A program made the position numbers and the translations under genes. 64,000 nucleotides of DNA from Pisolithus tinctorius (Eukaryota > Basidiomycota > Agaricomycetes > Boletales > Pisolithaceae). The notes under the pieces were generated by a model. The model worked only from the letters and a program-made list of their open reading frames with translations. It had not been told where the DNA came from and made no database searches. How positions within the stretch are numbered: the first letter of the stretch is position 1; the number at the start of each line of letters is the position of its first letter. The stretch is from NCBI GenBank assembly GCA_024663395.1, contig JANFAH010000042.1, positions 248,001 through 312,000 of the forward strand, in the 5' to 3' direction. Shown piece by piece: positions 22,434-31,965 of the stretch.

Positions 22434-25400
22434 GTATATTCTGACTCACACTTGTGCAAGTCACTTCATCATGTCTAGGTCCTGCTCTAGAGCCCCTACC
22501 CATGACCTTGCCCATTGGGACTCATCGGAATACCTCTCATCTGACTCCGGAGCCCAACCCGGAGATCTCTGCTAAAGCAGAGAGGTAGCTGGTGACCCTT
22601 GGCACTCTGCACACCCCTGGGTTGCATTACCCCTGACACTATGTCTCTAGTGGTCAAAACTTAATGCATCCATTCCCTTACTCCTGATCCCTTCCTGCCA
22701 CTCATTTTCTCCTGACTCCGGACCGGCCATGTCAGCCCCTGAGTCGGACTCACCATCCGGACTCACTACCAACCTGGGTTCTTGCCTGAGCCCACTTCCA
22801 AGTCGGAGTTACCATCTGGACTTGCCCCTGAGCCGGCCTCATCAACCGGACTCACTTCTGTTAGCTCCCCCGAGCTACCTCTGACCCCTGGCTGGTCACC
22901 CCGGTCTTCACCACAGTCCTTACTTCAGTCATCCCAGCACTCTAGCCCAGCTGTCTTCGTCCAGTTCTACTGTACTGGACACTGGGATCACATCACTCAT
23001 TTGACCTCCTGACTCCCTGATATTGGTCTTTGGACATCTGTGCACCTCCGGTGCAGCCCACAGGCCTGGACTTAGCCAGTCCTGGCCCTCAACACCTTCC
23101 CTGGTTCCCCATCGGCACTCGGCTTCAGCAGTTTTTGGGTCCGGTCTCCACCCTCGGCCTTTGCTACACCGGCCTTGGAGCCCTGGACCCCCTTTCCAGT
23201 CTCCGGAACTGTCTGTCACCGGCCTGTCTGGCCCTGGGTTGGCTTGTCCACACTCACTCGGACTTGTCTGAAGCCAGTTTGCCACTTCCCTCGGCCTCCT
23301 GCCCTTCGTTACTGGCCATTCTGGCCTCAGTCTGACTCAGCCACCTCACCCGGACTTGTCTAGACCTGTTACTAGGTCTTAGACCGGTCCTGGCTTTCCT
23401 CGGACTCTCCTATTCCTCTCAGACCCCTCCTGGGTCTCCTATCCCTTGTCCCGGTCCTGCACTAGTCACCTCGGCCTCGGGATGGTACTTGTCCTTTGGA
23501 CTTGCACCAGGCCTCGGCTCTGGTGGTCTTAGCTAGTGCATGACACCTCCATTTCGGTCTAGGACTGGTCTGCCAGCCCTCTGGCCCTTAGCCCGGTCCT
23601 GACCTCTTTTCCGGCCTCACTTTTCACTTAGAGGCACCCCCTGGGCATGCTAGCCCTTTGGACTTGCTCCTGACCCCCGATTTTCGGTCTAGGACCGGTC
23701 TGCCGGTCTTCCGGCCCCTATCCCGGTCCCTGACCTCACTTCCAGTCCTTTCCCTGTCCTCTGTCCATCCCGGGATCCTAACCGGGTTAACAAGTTGGTA
23801 ACTCTGTACTCTGGAAGCCAAAACCGGTGGTCTCGGTTGAGACAAAACAATTAGAGTCTACCCCAGGTTCCTAACTGGGTCAACAAGTTGGTACTCCGGT
23901 ACACCAGAAGCCAAACTGGTGGTCTCAGTAGAGACAAATCAATTAGTGCGTTACTCTGTTCCCCTTAGCAGTCCCCCCTGGCTTGTCCTGCCAGGCCTTT
24001 GGTTTCACCCGGCTTTACAGCCCTGGTCCGGACTTGCCAACTCCGGTCCCCTTGTGGCCCTGGCTCGTCCTGCCAGTCCCTCGGCCTCAACCTGGCTTTG
24101 TAGCATGGACCAGACTTGCTAACTCCGGTCCTCCTATTTGTGTCCACTTCATCCCACCTCCGGATTCCCTTATGACCGGTCCTCTGAGTTCCAGTCTTCC
24201 CTCCTTCACTAGGCCTTGTCGGCCTGTCACCTCCGGACTTCCTTAGAGCCCCTGACCGGTCTTGCTGACTCCGGCTTTCTTTCTCTTTTCTGGTGTTCAT
24301 CTCCAGGCCTCCTCATGGCTCCTGACCGGTCTGGCTCACTCCGGACTCGTTTCTTTGGCTGGTCTCCTGTCTCTGGCCTCCCTTGGCCTCTGATACCCCT
24401 TGGGTAGCTCTATGCTACTCCTCTGTCACTCGTTTGGCCTTCGGGCCTCTCCCTCCTCCCGGAACTACCCCTGTCCTCTACCCCAGTGCTATGGTCTTGA
24501 CCTAGCACCTCTTTCCGGTCCTTGGTGGACCCGGCCTTGGTTCTCTCTCGGTCTCTGACCCCTGTTTAACCGGCCTTGTCAACTCGTTAGGAACTGAAGT
24601 ATCTTGGTTGTAGGGAACCGACTAGCCCACTCAATAGGCACCCGTTGGTGGCCGAGTGTAGTGCAGTTACCTATCCCTGCCTAATACTAAAGTTTGCTAA
24701 CCCCCCTGACATCAACCCCGCCTTGGAGCATGAATTTGCTTGCAAGACACCCTGGGCTTCGGCCCATCTGACAAACCCCCAACTCTGCCGGTCTGTTTCC
24801 CAGCTCACCCACTCGCCCTGGAACTTGTATGTTCGCGAGGCCCCTTCGGGTGCCAGCTGACCCCTCACCTTCCCCTAACCAACCATTGCCACTGTCACCC
24901 CACCATTGACTCCAGAACTCTAGTCCTACCCACTCTCCCGACTCCGGTCTTACCAGTTGTCTTTTGGCCTGCCGGTCTTCACTGGCCTTCTGGTTTCCTC
25001 TCGGGCTCTGGTTCCGGCCTTCATACCCTCACCTTTGACTCTGACACTCCTTACTATCCCTGTACCAGTCCGGCCTGCTCTGCCGGCCTTGTATCTCCGG
25101 TTTTAAAGCTTTTCCGGCCTTGAAAAAGCTTCCCGAAACTGGTCTTAACACCTGTTAAGCTGGTCTCGGCATTCTCAGTACTCGGACTTGCAACTCCGGT
25201 GGTAGTACTCCTACTACCTGTCCAGTACTCCTCTCGGTGGTCCTAGCCCACACCTTGTACCCCTGTAGACTTGGGAAGTCTACCCTAAGAGGGGGATAAG
25301 GGACCTCACTAGTGACCTACTCTCTTCCAAACTCCTGTCTGCTACCTCTCCAGTGCCCTCAGCACAACCCTGCTTGGTCCCTGAACACCGGTTCCCGGTT

Positions 25401-27361
25401 CCTTGGTCCAGTCCTTGCATACCAAGGCACTCCCGAACCACCTGCCCTGGGTTGCTCCCAGCCCCTAACATCTGTGTTGGTACTCCGGTCTCACTGTCTC
25501 AGTGGTCCTCGGCCTCAGTGGTTGTGTGTTCACCGGTCTCACCGGTCTTGGCCTCCTGTTGTCAGCCTTTTGGCTGGACAACCCCTAGGCCTCACCCGGT
25601 CTCCAGACCCCCTGAACCGGTCCTCCAGTGGCTTTTGGCCCTCGGGCTTCTTGCCACTGGAAAACCCACTTCCAACCAACTCTGGACACCCCTAAACCGG
25701 ACTCAACACCCGGACTCACCTCCTGTTGACATCTCTAGGCCTTCGTTGCACCGGTCTTATGACCTGCTGGTCCCCGGTTCATGCCTAGATATGCTGGTTC
25801 CTCTGGTCCTTGTCCAGACCAAACTCTAGCTGTTGTAGACAGCCCCTAGTCCCTTGCTGACCTCCAGAAGCCCGTCCAGCCTGTTTCCAAGGTGCTCGGC
25901 ACTTGGCCTTGCCACTTCCGGCCTCGGGTTCACACCTCACTACCCCTGGTTACCCCGGTCTCAGTGTTAGCCTGTCGGCCTACACTGTTTTGGCCTCCAG
26001 TTGTCAGCCCACCAGCTAGAAGGCACCTCAGGTCACCTCTAGCCACCCCAAACCCCTCCGACTCCTTCAGACCGGCCCTCAGCTGGTTGCTCCGGCCCAG
26101 CCCAACTCCAGACCGGTCTCCCTTTGGATTTCCGGCCTTACAGCCCCATCCAGGTCGAGACTGGTCTCCCATAGCCTTTCTAGCCCTTTTAGCCCTTACT
26201 GGCTCCCGACTGGTCCCCACCCGGCTTTTCTAACCCTCCCTGACCATTAGACCGGTCTCCAGTCGCCCCTTCCGGTCCTCTCTGACTCTCAGACCGGTTC
26301 CCGGCCTTCCCAGCCTTCTGTCCCCTTGACCGGTCTTTGGTTTTGCTGTTTTCTCCAGACCAGTCACTTTAGCACAACTGGCTCCACCACTCCCGGTCTT
26401 GGTCTCCAGCTTTTGCCACCCCTGGCCTGAGCCACCCTCGGTCTCAGCCTTCGGCTTTGACCCCTGCCTCTAGCTCCGGTCTCCTGTTTCTTTGTTATAT
26501 GTTTTCTCAGTTTTCTGTTATCTGTTTTCTTTTCTGTAGATACACTTTCAGACCCCGTGACCCCCTGGAGCAGACCTTGGACCCAACCCAGCCTTCTCGG
26601 CACTTCTTGTGACCCTCGGTATCCCTGCAGTGCAGTCCCGGTCCAACTGGTGCATTCCTAGACCGGTTTTCCGGCCTTCTTGGCACCCACCTAGCCTTTG
26701 TGTCATTCCATTGTCACTCAGCAGCACACTGGTACACCCCTGGACCATCTTTTGGTCGTCCCTCGACCTCTCCGAACCTCTCGGCCTCCATGTTGCCCTG
26801 AACCAGCTTTGAAGCACACCTCCGGCCCTAGTGGTTCACCCCTGGTACATTAGTTGGACATTACCGGTCCCCTGTACATCTTCGGTCTCCGGTTTCCCCT
26901 GACCTGGCTCTGAAGCACACCCCTAGGCCTTACCTGGCCGTTCCTGACCTGCCTTAACCCAACTCTGAAGTGCAACTCTGGCCCCCCTGAAAACACTGGC
27001 TACAGCTTTCAGCTGTCTCCGGAAACCCCCATATAGCCGGTCTAATCACTTCCAGACTCGGCTTTGCCTTGTCCCGGCCTGCTGAACTGTCTGGCAGCCT
27101 CCTAGACCGGCCTCCGGCCTGTTTGTTGTTGCTTCTCCAGCCTCGGGTTCCCAGAACAGTCTTCGGACTTGACCCTTGCCCCCAAACCCGGCTTATGCTA
27201 TTCCGGTCTGAACTACTGGACCTCCAGTCATTGCTGGCCTGTCTCCCAGCCCTCGGGCTCACCCTTGGCACTGTGTGTGCACTCGGACTCACTCCTAGTC
27301 ATGGGACCTCACTGCATAACCCTCTGAACATATTTCCCTATGGAACCTCAAGGGTTCGGTT
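22434..27361 (+). repeat. Element C internal region: 4.9 kb of CCGG-rich, pyrimidine-rich low-complexity DNA
   Basis: Nearly every 15-25 bases carry variants of ccggtctt, ccggactt, ccggcctt or accggt, embedded in C/T-rich plus-strand sequence. No frame longer than about 160 codons is open, and none gives a recognisable domain. ORF-like stretches on either strand are a by-product of the composition. The region looks like a degenerate, irregular array rather than decayed pol. Confidence 0.7.
25284..25299 (+). promoter_or_regulatory. Internal copy of the polypurine tract (possible central PPT)
   Basis: CCTAAGAGGGGGATA is identical to the tract that abuts the 3' LTR (27,362-27,376). It lies 2.1 kb upstream of it, near the middle of the internal region. 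Two identical copies suggest either a second plus-strand priming site or an old internal LTR boundary that has been lost. Confidence 0.5.
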
Positions 27362-27377
27362 CCTAAGAGGGGGATAC
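27362..27377 (+). promoter_or_regulatory. Polypurine tract of element C
   Basis: CCTAAGAGGGGGATAC directly precedes the 3' LTR start TGTCATATCC at 27,378, the standard plus-strand primer position in gypsy elements. It fixes the orientation of C as plus. Confidence 0.85.
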
Positions 27378-28088
27378 TGTCATATCCATGACTCCCAGAC
27401 TCGGACTCAGCCCAGTCTGGACCCCTAGCCCCTATCTCCAGTCAAGTCCAGTCCTAGTCCAGCCTAGAAAACCCAATCCTGGCCCTAGATAACTCAACTC
27501 CAGCCTGCATAACTCAGGTCCGGTGTTTTACCCCTATCTCCGGTCCATTTCAGCCTCCCGGCCTTGCGCTGCTCCACCCCGGTCCTCCCAGGTCTATGTC
27601 TGGGTCACCCGGACATAACTCCGGTCTGTTTCCCTTTGTTTGTACTATATTTAGTCTAGCCCATTCATCTGACTTTGCTTACTGTACAATCCTGTGTCTG
27701 ACCCCGGTATGCCGGTCACCTGGACTTTGGCTATTAGCCTCGGCACAGCCACTATGGCTATCCATTCTCTTGCTAATCTTCTTGCTAATAGCTTATTAAC
27801 AAGTCTGGCTTCATGTTCTTTACTCCGGACCGGCCTCATGTATTTAACCCCTGTACATACTTTGTAGCACCCTCAGTCAGAATATCAACTAAGTATCTCC
27901 TGATAACCTCGTCTTGGCCTCGGACTCGGACTGAGATCCACGCAAGGGAATAGCGCTGTACCCTCAGTCGCTAAGTCCAACCAGTCCACCCACCTGTACC
28001 TTCGACTTTACCCCTGACTCCGACCCTTCGGCCTCGCGCCCGCTTCGGTCTCCGGTCCGGCCTCAACCCGGACAACCCGTACTTGACA
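27378..28088 (+). repeat. Element C 3' LTR (711 bases), chimeric
   Basis: The first 515 bases match C's 5' LTR. From about 27,893 (ACTAAGTATCTCCTGATAACC) to the end it matches A's LTR instead of C's own 5' LTR. The end is CCGTACTTGACA followed by the ctgag TSD. The switch falls near a likely R/U5 boundary. Confidence 0.75.
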
Positions 28089-28494
28089 CTGAGGATACAG
28101 TGCTATTCCCTTGCATGGGTCTCAGTCCGAGTCCGAGGCCGAGGCGGGGTTATCAGGAGATACTTAGTTGATTTCAGACTAAGGAGTACAGGCCGAGTAA
28201 CTACGAGTTTATATACCAGAAGTAACTATAGTACGGAGACCGGTAATGCCGGTCTCGCAAAGATTGCTAAGACGATTGGTAAGGCAAGTATTAGTAATGC
28301 ATGACTAAGGTAACAGAGACCAGGACAGGTAGACCGGGGACAGGACCGGGGACAGGACTTAACCGAAATGACATGCACTGCAAAGCAGTGCTTACCATGC
28401 TAGACCAACTGGGGACAAGAGGACAGGTGAGGCCGAGGCCGGACTGAGTGAGTGCGAGGCCAAGTCCAGCCGGGGTCGAGACATGGCTATGACA
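28089..28494 (-). repeat. Outer part of element A 5' LTR
   Basis: The minus strand begins TGTCATAGCCATGTCTCG at 28,494 (canonical TG), has a TATA-like GGTATATAAAC near 28,220, and reaches AATCAACTAAGTATCTCC near 28,165, where it becomes homologous to C's 3' LTR. It contains a short self-complementary stretch, agcactgctttgcagtgca, at about 28,375-28,393. The flank at 28,495-28,499 is ccacc; the partner TSD copy is outside the window. Confidence 0.8.
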
Positions 28495-29138
28495 CCACCC
28501 AGCCTGTAGAATCCCCTAAAAACATGAATCCCACCTCGCTGCAACTTCTGCAACTACTCCTGTGTGCACGGCTCTCCTCCACTGAGGGAAGGACAACCCC
28601 CAGACACACACTCTGGGTTGTGCACCATCACTAAGCATCGACAAGGGCCCAAATTTACTGACTCTCAGCCCTGGCTGGAGTACAGGAAAGCCCTGGACGT
28701 CAACAGGTTTCCCGGACTAACCTTAGTGCCTAGGTATGACCTCCTCCCTCAAGATGTTGATCACTGCCAATGCACATGCCTGGGCGCTGCTGGACGGCAA
28801 CTCCAGCCCTTCTTGAAGGGCTAGTCACTCTTCAGGTAAGGTAACTACTGACCACAAACACAAGCGCACACACAGATAACAACCCCAGTTCTTTTTCCAA
28901 CAATGGCCTCCCTTCCGCTCCCAGTTCTGGAGAGGGTGCCGTGACTTCAGCTGCCAGTCCCACCCTCAATGAAGGAACTGGGAATCTGGGCAGATCCTCG
29001 GTGAGTGGTCGCATATACACCACTACCCCACCAGACCATAGTGAGATACCTCATTACATGACTCCTGGAGTCACGCCCTCACAGGCACATTCTGTACCAG
29101 GGCAAAATGATGCCCCAGCGAGCGGAGGTCATCACCTG
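28495..29138 (+). other. LINE upstream region, possible ORF1 remnant
   Basis: No frame is convincing. The longest candidate (28,941-29,174) encodes a Ser/Thr/Pro-rich, low-complexity peptide; ORF1 proteins of fungal LINEs are often disordered, so it could be a remnant. I find no zinc knuckle or RRM. Confidence 0.4.
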
Positions 29139-29139
29139 A

Positions 29140-30149
29140 CCATTGAGAATCCCTCTCACAGGCCCCCAGGCTGACGCAGGCACTCCCCACCACATACACA
29201 AAGTGCTTGCCTTTGCATCACTGCCCCTACTCCCCAGACAGCACACCACAACCCCGGTAAACACATATGATCAAGTATCAAAATAGTCTCCTTGAACATG
29301 AAAGGCCGCTTCCACAATGGCGAGGATAAGTGGCTCCATATCAACCAGCAGATGAGAGATGATCGAATAGCAATTCTAGCTCTACAAGAAACTCACCTGA
29401 GTACAACCCAAGCTGACTCTCTGAACAACCTTTTCACTGACACATTACTCATGATCGCTAGCATAGACCCTAACCACCCATCCACAAAAGGAGTCACAAT
29501 CGCCCTCAACAAGCGTTTGGTGAAAACAAACGACGTCAACATCCATGAGATAGTACCTGGAAGAGCAATCCTGCTATTGATGCCCTGGTACCAACAAGAG
29601 TGGCTCAACCTACTTAACATGTACGCTCCTAACGATCCATCTGAAAACCAAAGCTTCTGGGAAACGATACATGATAGCCTTCTGAACCTACCCCAACCAG
29701 ATGTCCTCCTGGGAGACTTCAACATCATGGAGGATTCCATAGATAGACTTCCGGCACACCCGGACTATGCCAATGCCATTAACTCCCTCAGAGCTCTCAA
29801 ATCTCATCTTAATCTGCAAGATGGATGGCGCCAAACCAACCCTTCTGACATAGCCTTCACATACACCCAGTCCGCTAGACAAGGAGGAAGAGCCTCTCGC
29901 ATTGACTGTATCTACACCCTCGAGAGCGTAATCCCCTTCTGCAAAGAATGGTCAATAACCCCATCCGCCATGCACACCGACCATGAGATGGTCTCAGTCC
30001 ACCTCTCGAAACGCAGCCTCCCCTTCATAGGCAAGGGCTGCTGGACCCTCAACCCAACCCTTCTAAAAGACAAGAGCGTCCAAATGCAAATCTTGAAAGA
30101 AGCAGTGAAATTCTCTCGTGAACTTGACGCTTACAACCCACCCTCCCGC
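29140..30149 (+). pseudogene. LINE ORF2 endonuclease (APE/EEP family)
   Basis: The frame is open from 29,140. It shows the family motifs in order: IVSLNMKGR (Asn, about 29,281), LALQETHLS (Glu, about 29,375), LLNMYAPND (about 29,610), LLGDFNIMED (Asp/Asn, about 29,705), SRIDCIYT (about 29,895) and MHTDHEMVSV (Asp-His, about 29,970). All metal-binding and catalytic positions remain, so the enzyme that nicks target DNA was intact before D4 split the chain at 30,149. The exact start is uncertain; the first in-frame ATG after the upstream stop is within the NMKG motif at 29,298, so translation by reinitiation or an upstream non-ATG codon would be needed. Confidence 0.88.
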
Positions 30150-31961
30150 TGTCACACACCAAAGGTATTTGGTGAGGTGGACATGGATGTAGCTGATGAA
30201 TGGAGATGAAGACCATAGCCCTCATGTGAAGAAGGACAGCCAGAGATGTTGGCAGTCATCCCTCGCACAAGAACAAGTCGCCAATGCCAAAGAAAAAGGA
30301 GGAAGTGAGTTAAGTGCCAATAAAATTCTTAAGTGCCCATGTACGGCATTCCAGTTTTCGACGTATCTCTGCCAATTCTGCAGACACCGAAACCATTCCC
30401 ACACTCGCTTGTAGTGCTCAGCCACGCGATCCTACCTTCCAAAATTGGCAAGGATTTGCACACTCCACATGTTTCTACAGCACTCCTGCCAAGAGACGCT
30501 CATTTCGCTAATTCTTCTGATATGGCTGCCTCCACATCAATCATTTCGCTTGTCCCCTTTGCTAGGGACCATGGCTACATATATCTACCAGGAGTTCCTA
30601 CTAGCTTCCATCCTGAAGCATCCTGGTACATCCCATCCTCATCTGCCCCCTCTCAGCCCATCCAGCTTGGACAGCATGTTATTTTTGTCAGTATGACCTC
30701 TAGGAGGACATTCTTTGGTTGCCTCAGGTCTGTCATTCACTTGGAAAGGTCTTATGTGGTCGTTTCAGTATCTCCAGTCCAAGAAGCATATGGATCCTTC
30801 CTCCCTGCTCCCTGCAACATCTTCATACCAGTCTCGTCCATCATTCTTCCAAAATTGCGACAGCTACAGTATAATCTACTGTTCTCCACTCTCCCTGATT
30901 GCATCCATGACAAGTATGATGCACATCTTGCCTCCTTATTGCAAGATACAGCAGAAGATGCTCCCCCTTCATCCTCTCTTCCAACAGAGCCTCATTCATG
31001 AAGTTTTTATTTGCTTCACTGAGAGGACAGTAAGGGGGGGAAAGTTGCGATCCCTTATGCTCCTGTCACCCCACAGACCCCCAAAGCTTGACCCCTGTTG
31101 ACATCTGACTCACCCTGTCCACTTTTGGATGTACTATATCGGCATCAGATCAGCGCTGCCTCTCTGTCATCCCACTTTGGCCCAGAGGCGATCTCTTTGA
31201 GATGTGACATGCACAGCCTCCCCCTAATGTGATTCCAGTGTGCTTTCCCAGTTTCTGACATTACTTGACTCATACTTTGACATTCTGACTGTCTTTGACT
31301 CACCTATTGCCAATACTTACCAATCTTTTGCCCTTGCTTACTGATTTTTCGCTTTTTGGCTTACTTATCCTTACCAATGCTCACCAATGCTTTCTAAGAT
31401 GATTACCCACTGCTTACATTCCTTACTCATCAGTTACCAATCACTTACCAAGTGTTTGCACCTTGTTTTCCATAGGCAACACCCCTGTACTGTATATAAA
31501 TCACTGTACTTAGGTAGCTAAAAAAAAAAGAAGACATTAGAGAGCCCCTCTTGCTTGCATTTTATCATCATTCAGTAAATCATTCAGCAGCTTCAATAGT
31601 TGAGACTTTATTAAGGGTCTAACTATCGTCTACTTCGCTTATTATCGTCTATCATCAATCCACTTCGCTCCAAGTCCTCCCTGAGCTCAGTGCAGCTCAG
31701 AGCATCGAATTAAGTTGTCATCCATCCTTCTGTAGGCTGACAGCAGTCTACCCCATCACTTCCTCTTGCATTCCTGCTCCTTCTTCATCAGGAGCACCTC
31801 CAACCCTCAGCACTTGTCTTTGAGTGTTGTAGTTCGCAAAAACCCTCCCAAAGAACAGGTTCCACCATCTAGGTACTGCATAGGCACACCACCACTCACT
31901 TTCATTGTCTTTTGTGTTGGTTTTGGTTGGTTTCCACCACTGAACCTCACTTTGACTCACA
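30150..31961 (+). repeat. Solo LTR D4 (diverged D subfamily, 1,812 bases)
   Basis: TGTCACACACCAAAGG...TTTGACTCACA with a perfect 4-base TSD ccgc at 30,146-30,149 and 31,962-31,965. Removing the LTR and one TSD copy rejoins the LINE reading frame exactly. The TATA-like motif is at 31,493-31,500. It differs from D1-D3 throughout and lacks the 24-base palindromes at both expected positions, so it is a sister subfamily. Confidence 0.95.
30339..31001 (+). CDS. Intact U3-encoded protein of the D-family LTR (220 residues), unknown function
   Basis: ATG at 30,339 (MYGIPVFDVSLP) runs without interruption to a TGA at 30,999-31,001, upstream of the LTR's TATA-like motif and therefore in U3. The same frame is recognisable in D1, D2 and both D3 LTRs. 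Conserved blocks include ARDHGYIYLPGVPTSFHPEA at about 30,564-30,620, VSMTSRRTFFG at about 30,688, LERSYVVVSVSP at about 30,740, EAYGSFLPAPC and VSSIILPKLRQLQYNLL at about 30,830, and DKYDAHLASLLQDTAED at about 30,910. Against the D3 3' LTR over the last 120 codons I count roughly as many silent as replacement codon changes, where neutral drift would give about three replacements per silent change. No signal peptide, membrane segment or known domain is evident. In the 3' LTR of an element this frame would sit at the 3' end of the genomic RNA, the position of the mouse mammary tumour virus LTR gene; any functional likeness is speculation. Confidence 0.6.
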   Translation: MYGIPVFDVSLPILQTPKPFPHSLVVLSHAILPSKIGKDLHTPHVSTALLPRDAHFANSSDMAASTSIISLVPFARDHGYIYLPGVPTSFHPEASWYIPSSSAPSQPIQLGQHVIFVSMTSRRTFFGCLRSVIHLERSYVVVSVSPVQEAYGSFLPAPCNIFIPVSSIILPKLRQLQYNLLFSTLPDCIHDKYDAHLASLLQDTAEDAPPSSSLPTEPHS

Positions 31962-31965
31962 CCGC

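Larger units (their letters stand above)
21531..28088 (+). mobile_element. Element C: non-autonomous, LARD-like gypsy relative inserted in A's LTR
   Basis: A perfect 5-base TSD, ctgag, flanks it (21,526-21,530 and 28,089-28,093). LTR starts are identical (TGTCATATCC at 21,531 and 27,378) and both LTRs end in CCGTACTT[G/C]ACA. The leader after the 5' LTR matches A's leader and is followed by an ATG (22,471) at the position of A's gag start, but the frame closes after about 35 codons. The remaining 4.9 kb has no gag or pol homology in any frame. It is a large retrotransposon derivative that would need enzymes from relatives. Confidence 0.8.
1..28494 (-). mobile_element. Gypsy element A: chromovirus-type Ty3/gypsy retrotransposon, minus strand, riddled with nested insertions
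   Basis: Reading the minus strand, A starts with its 5' LTR outer end at 28,494 (TGTCATAGCC...) and continues through 28,089, then 21,530-21,422, then 10,085-10,065 (...CTTGACA). A 37-base leader follows, gag starts at 10,027, and protease, RT, RNase H, integrase and a chromodomain run to a stop at 1,339-1,341. The 3' LTR is not seen and must lie left of the window. Insertions of C, D3, D2 and D1 split it; removing each one together with one TSD copy rejoins A's LTR and gag exactly and its chromodomain with a one-base shift. The 5' LTR is about 530 bases after removal and carries a TATA-like GGTATATAAACTC on the minus strand near 28,220. Multiple frameshifts make A non-autonomous now. Domain order gag-PR-RT-RH-IN-chromo is that of chromoviruses. 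Confidence 0.85.

Noticed and set aside
22434..27361. Many ORFs of 60-160 codons on both strands inside element C.
   Set aside because: They share a Pro/Ser/Leu/Gly-rich composition caused by the CCGG- and pyrimidine-rich sequence, overlap on opposite strands and show no domain.
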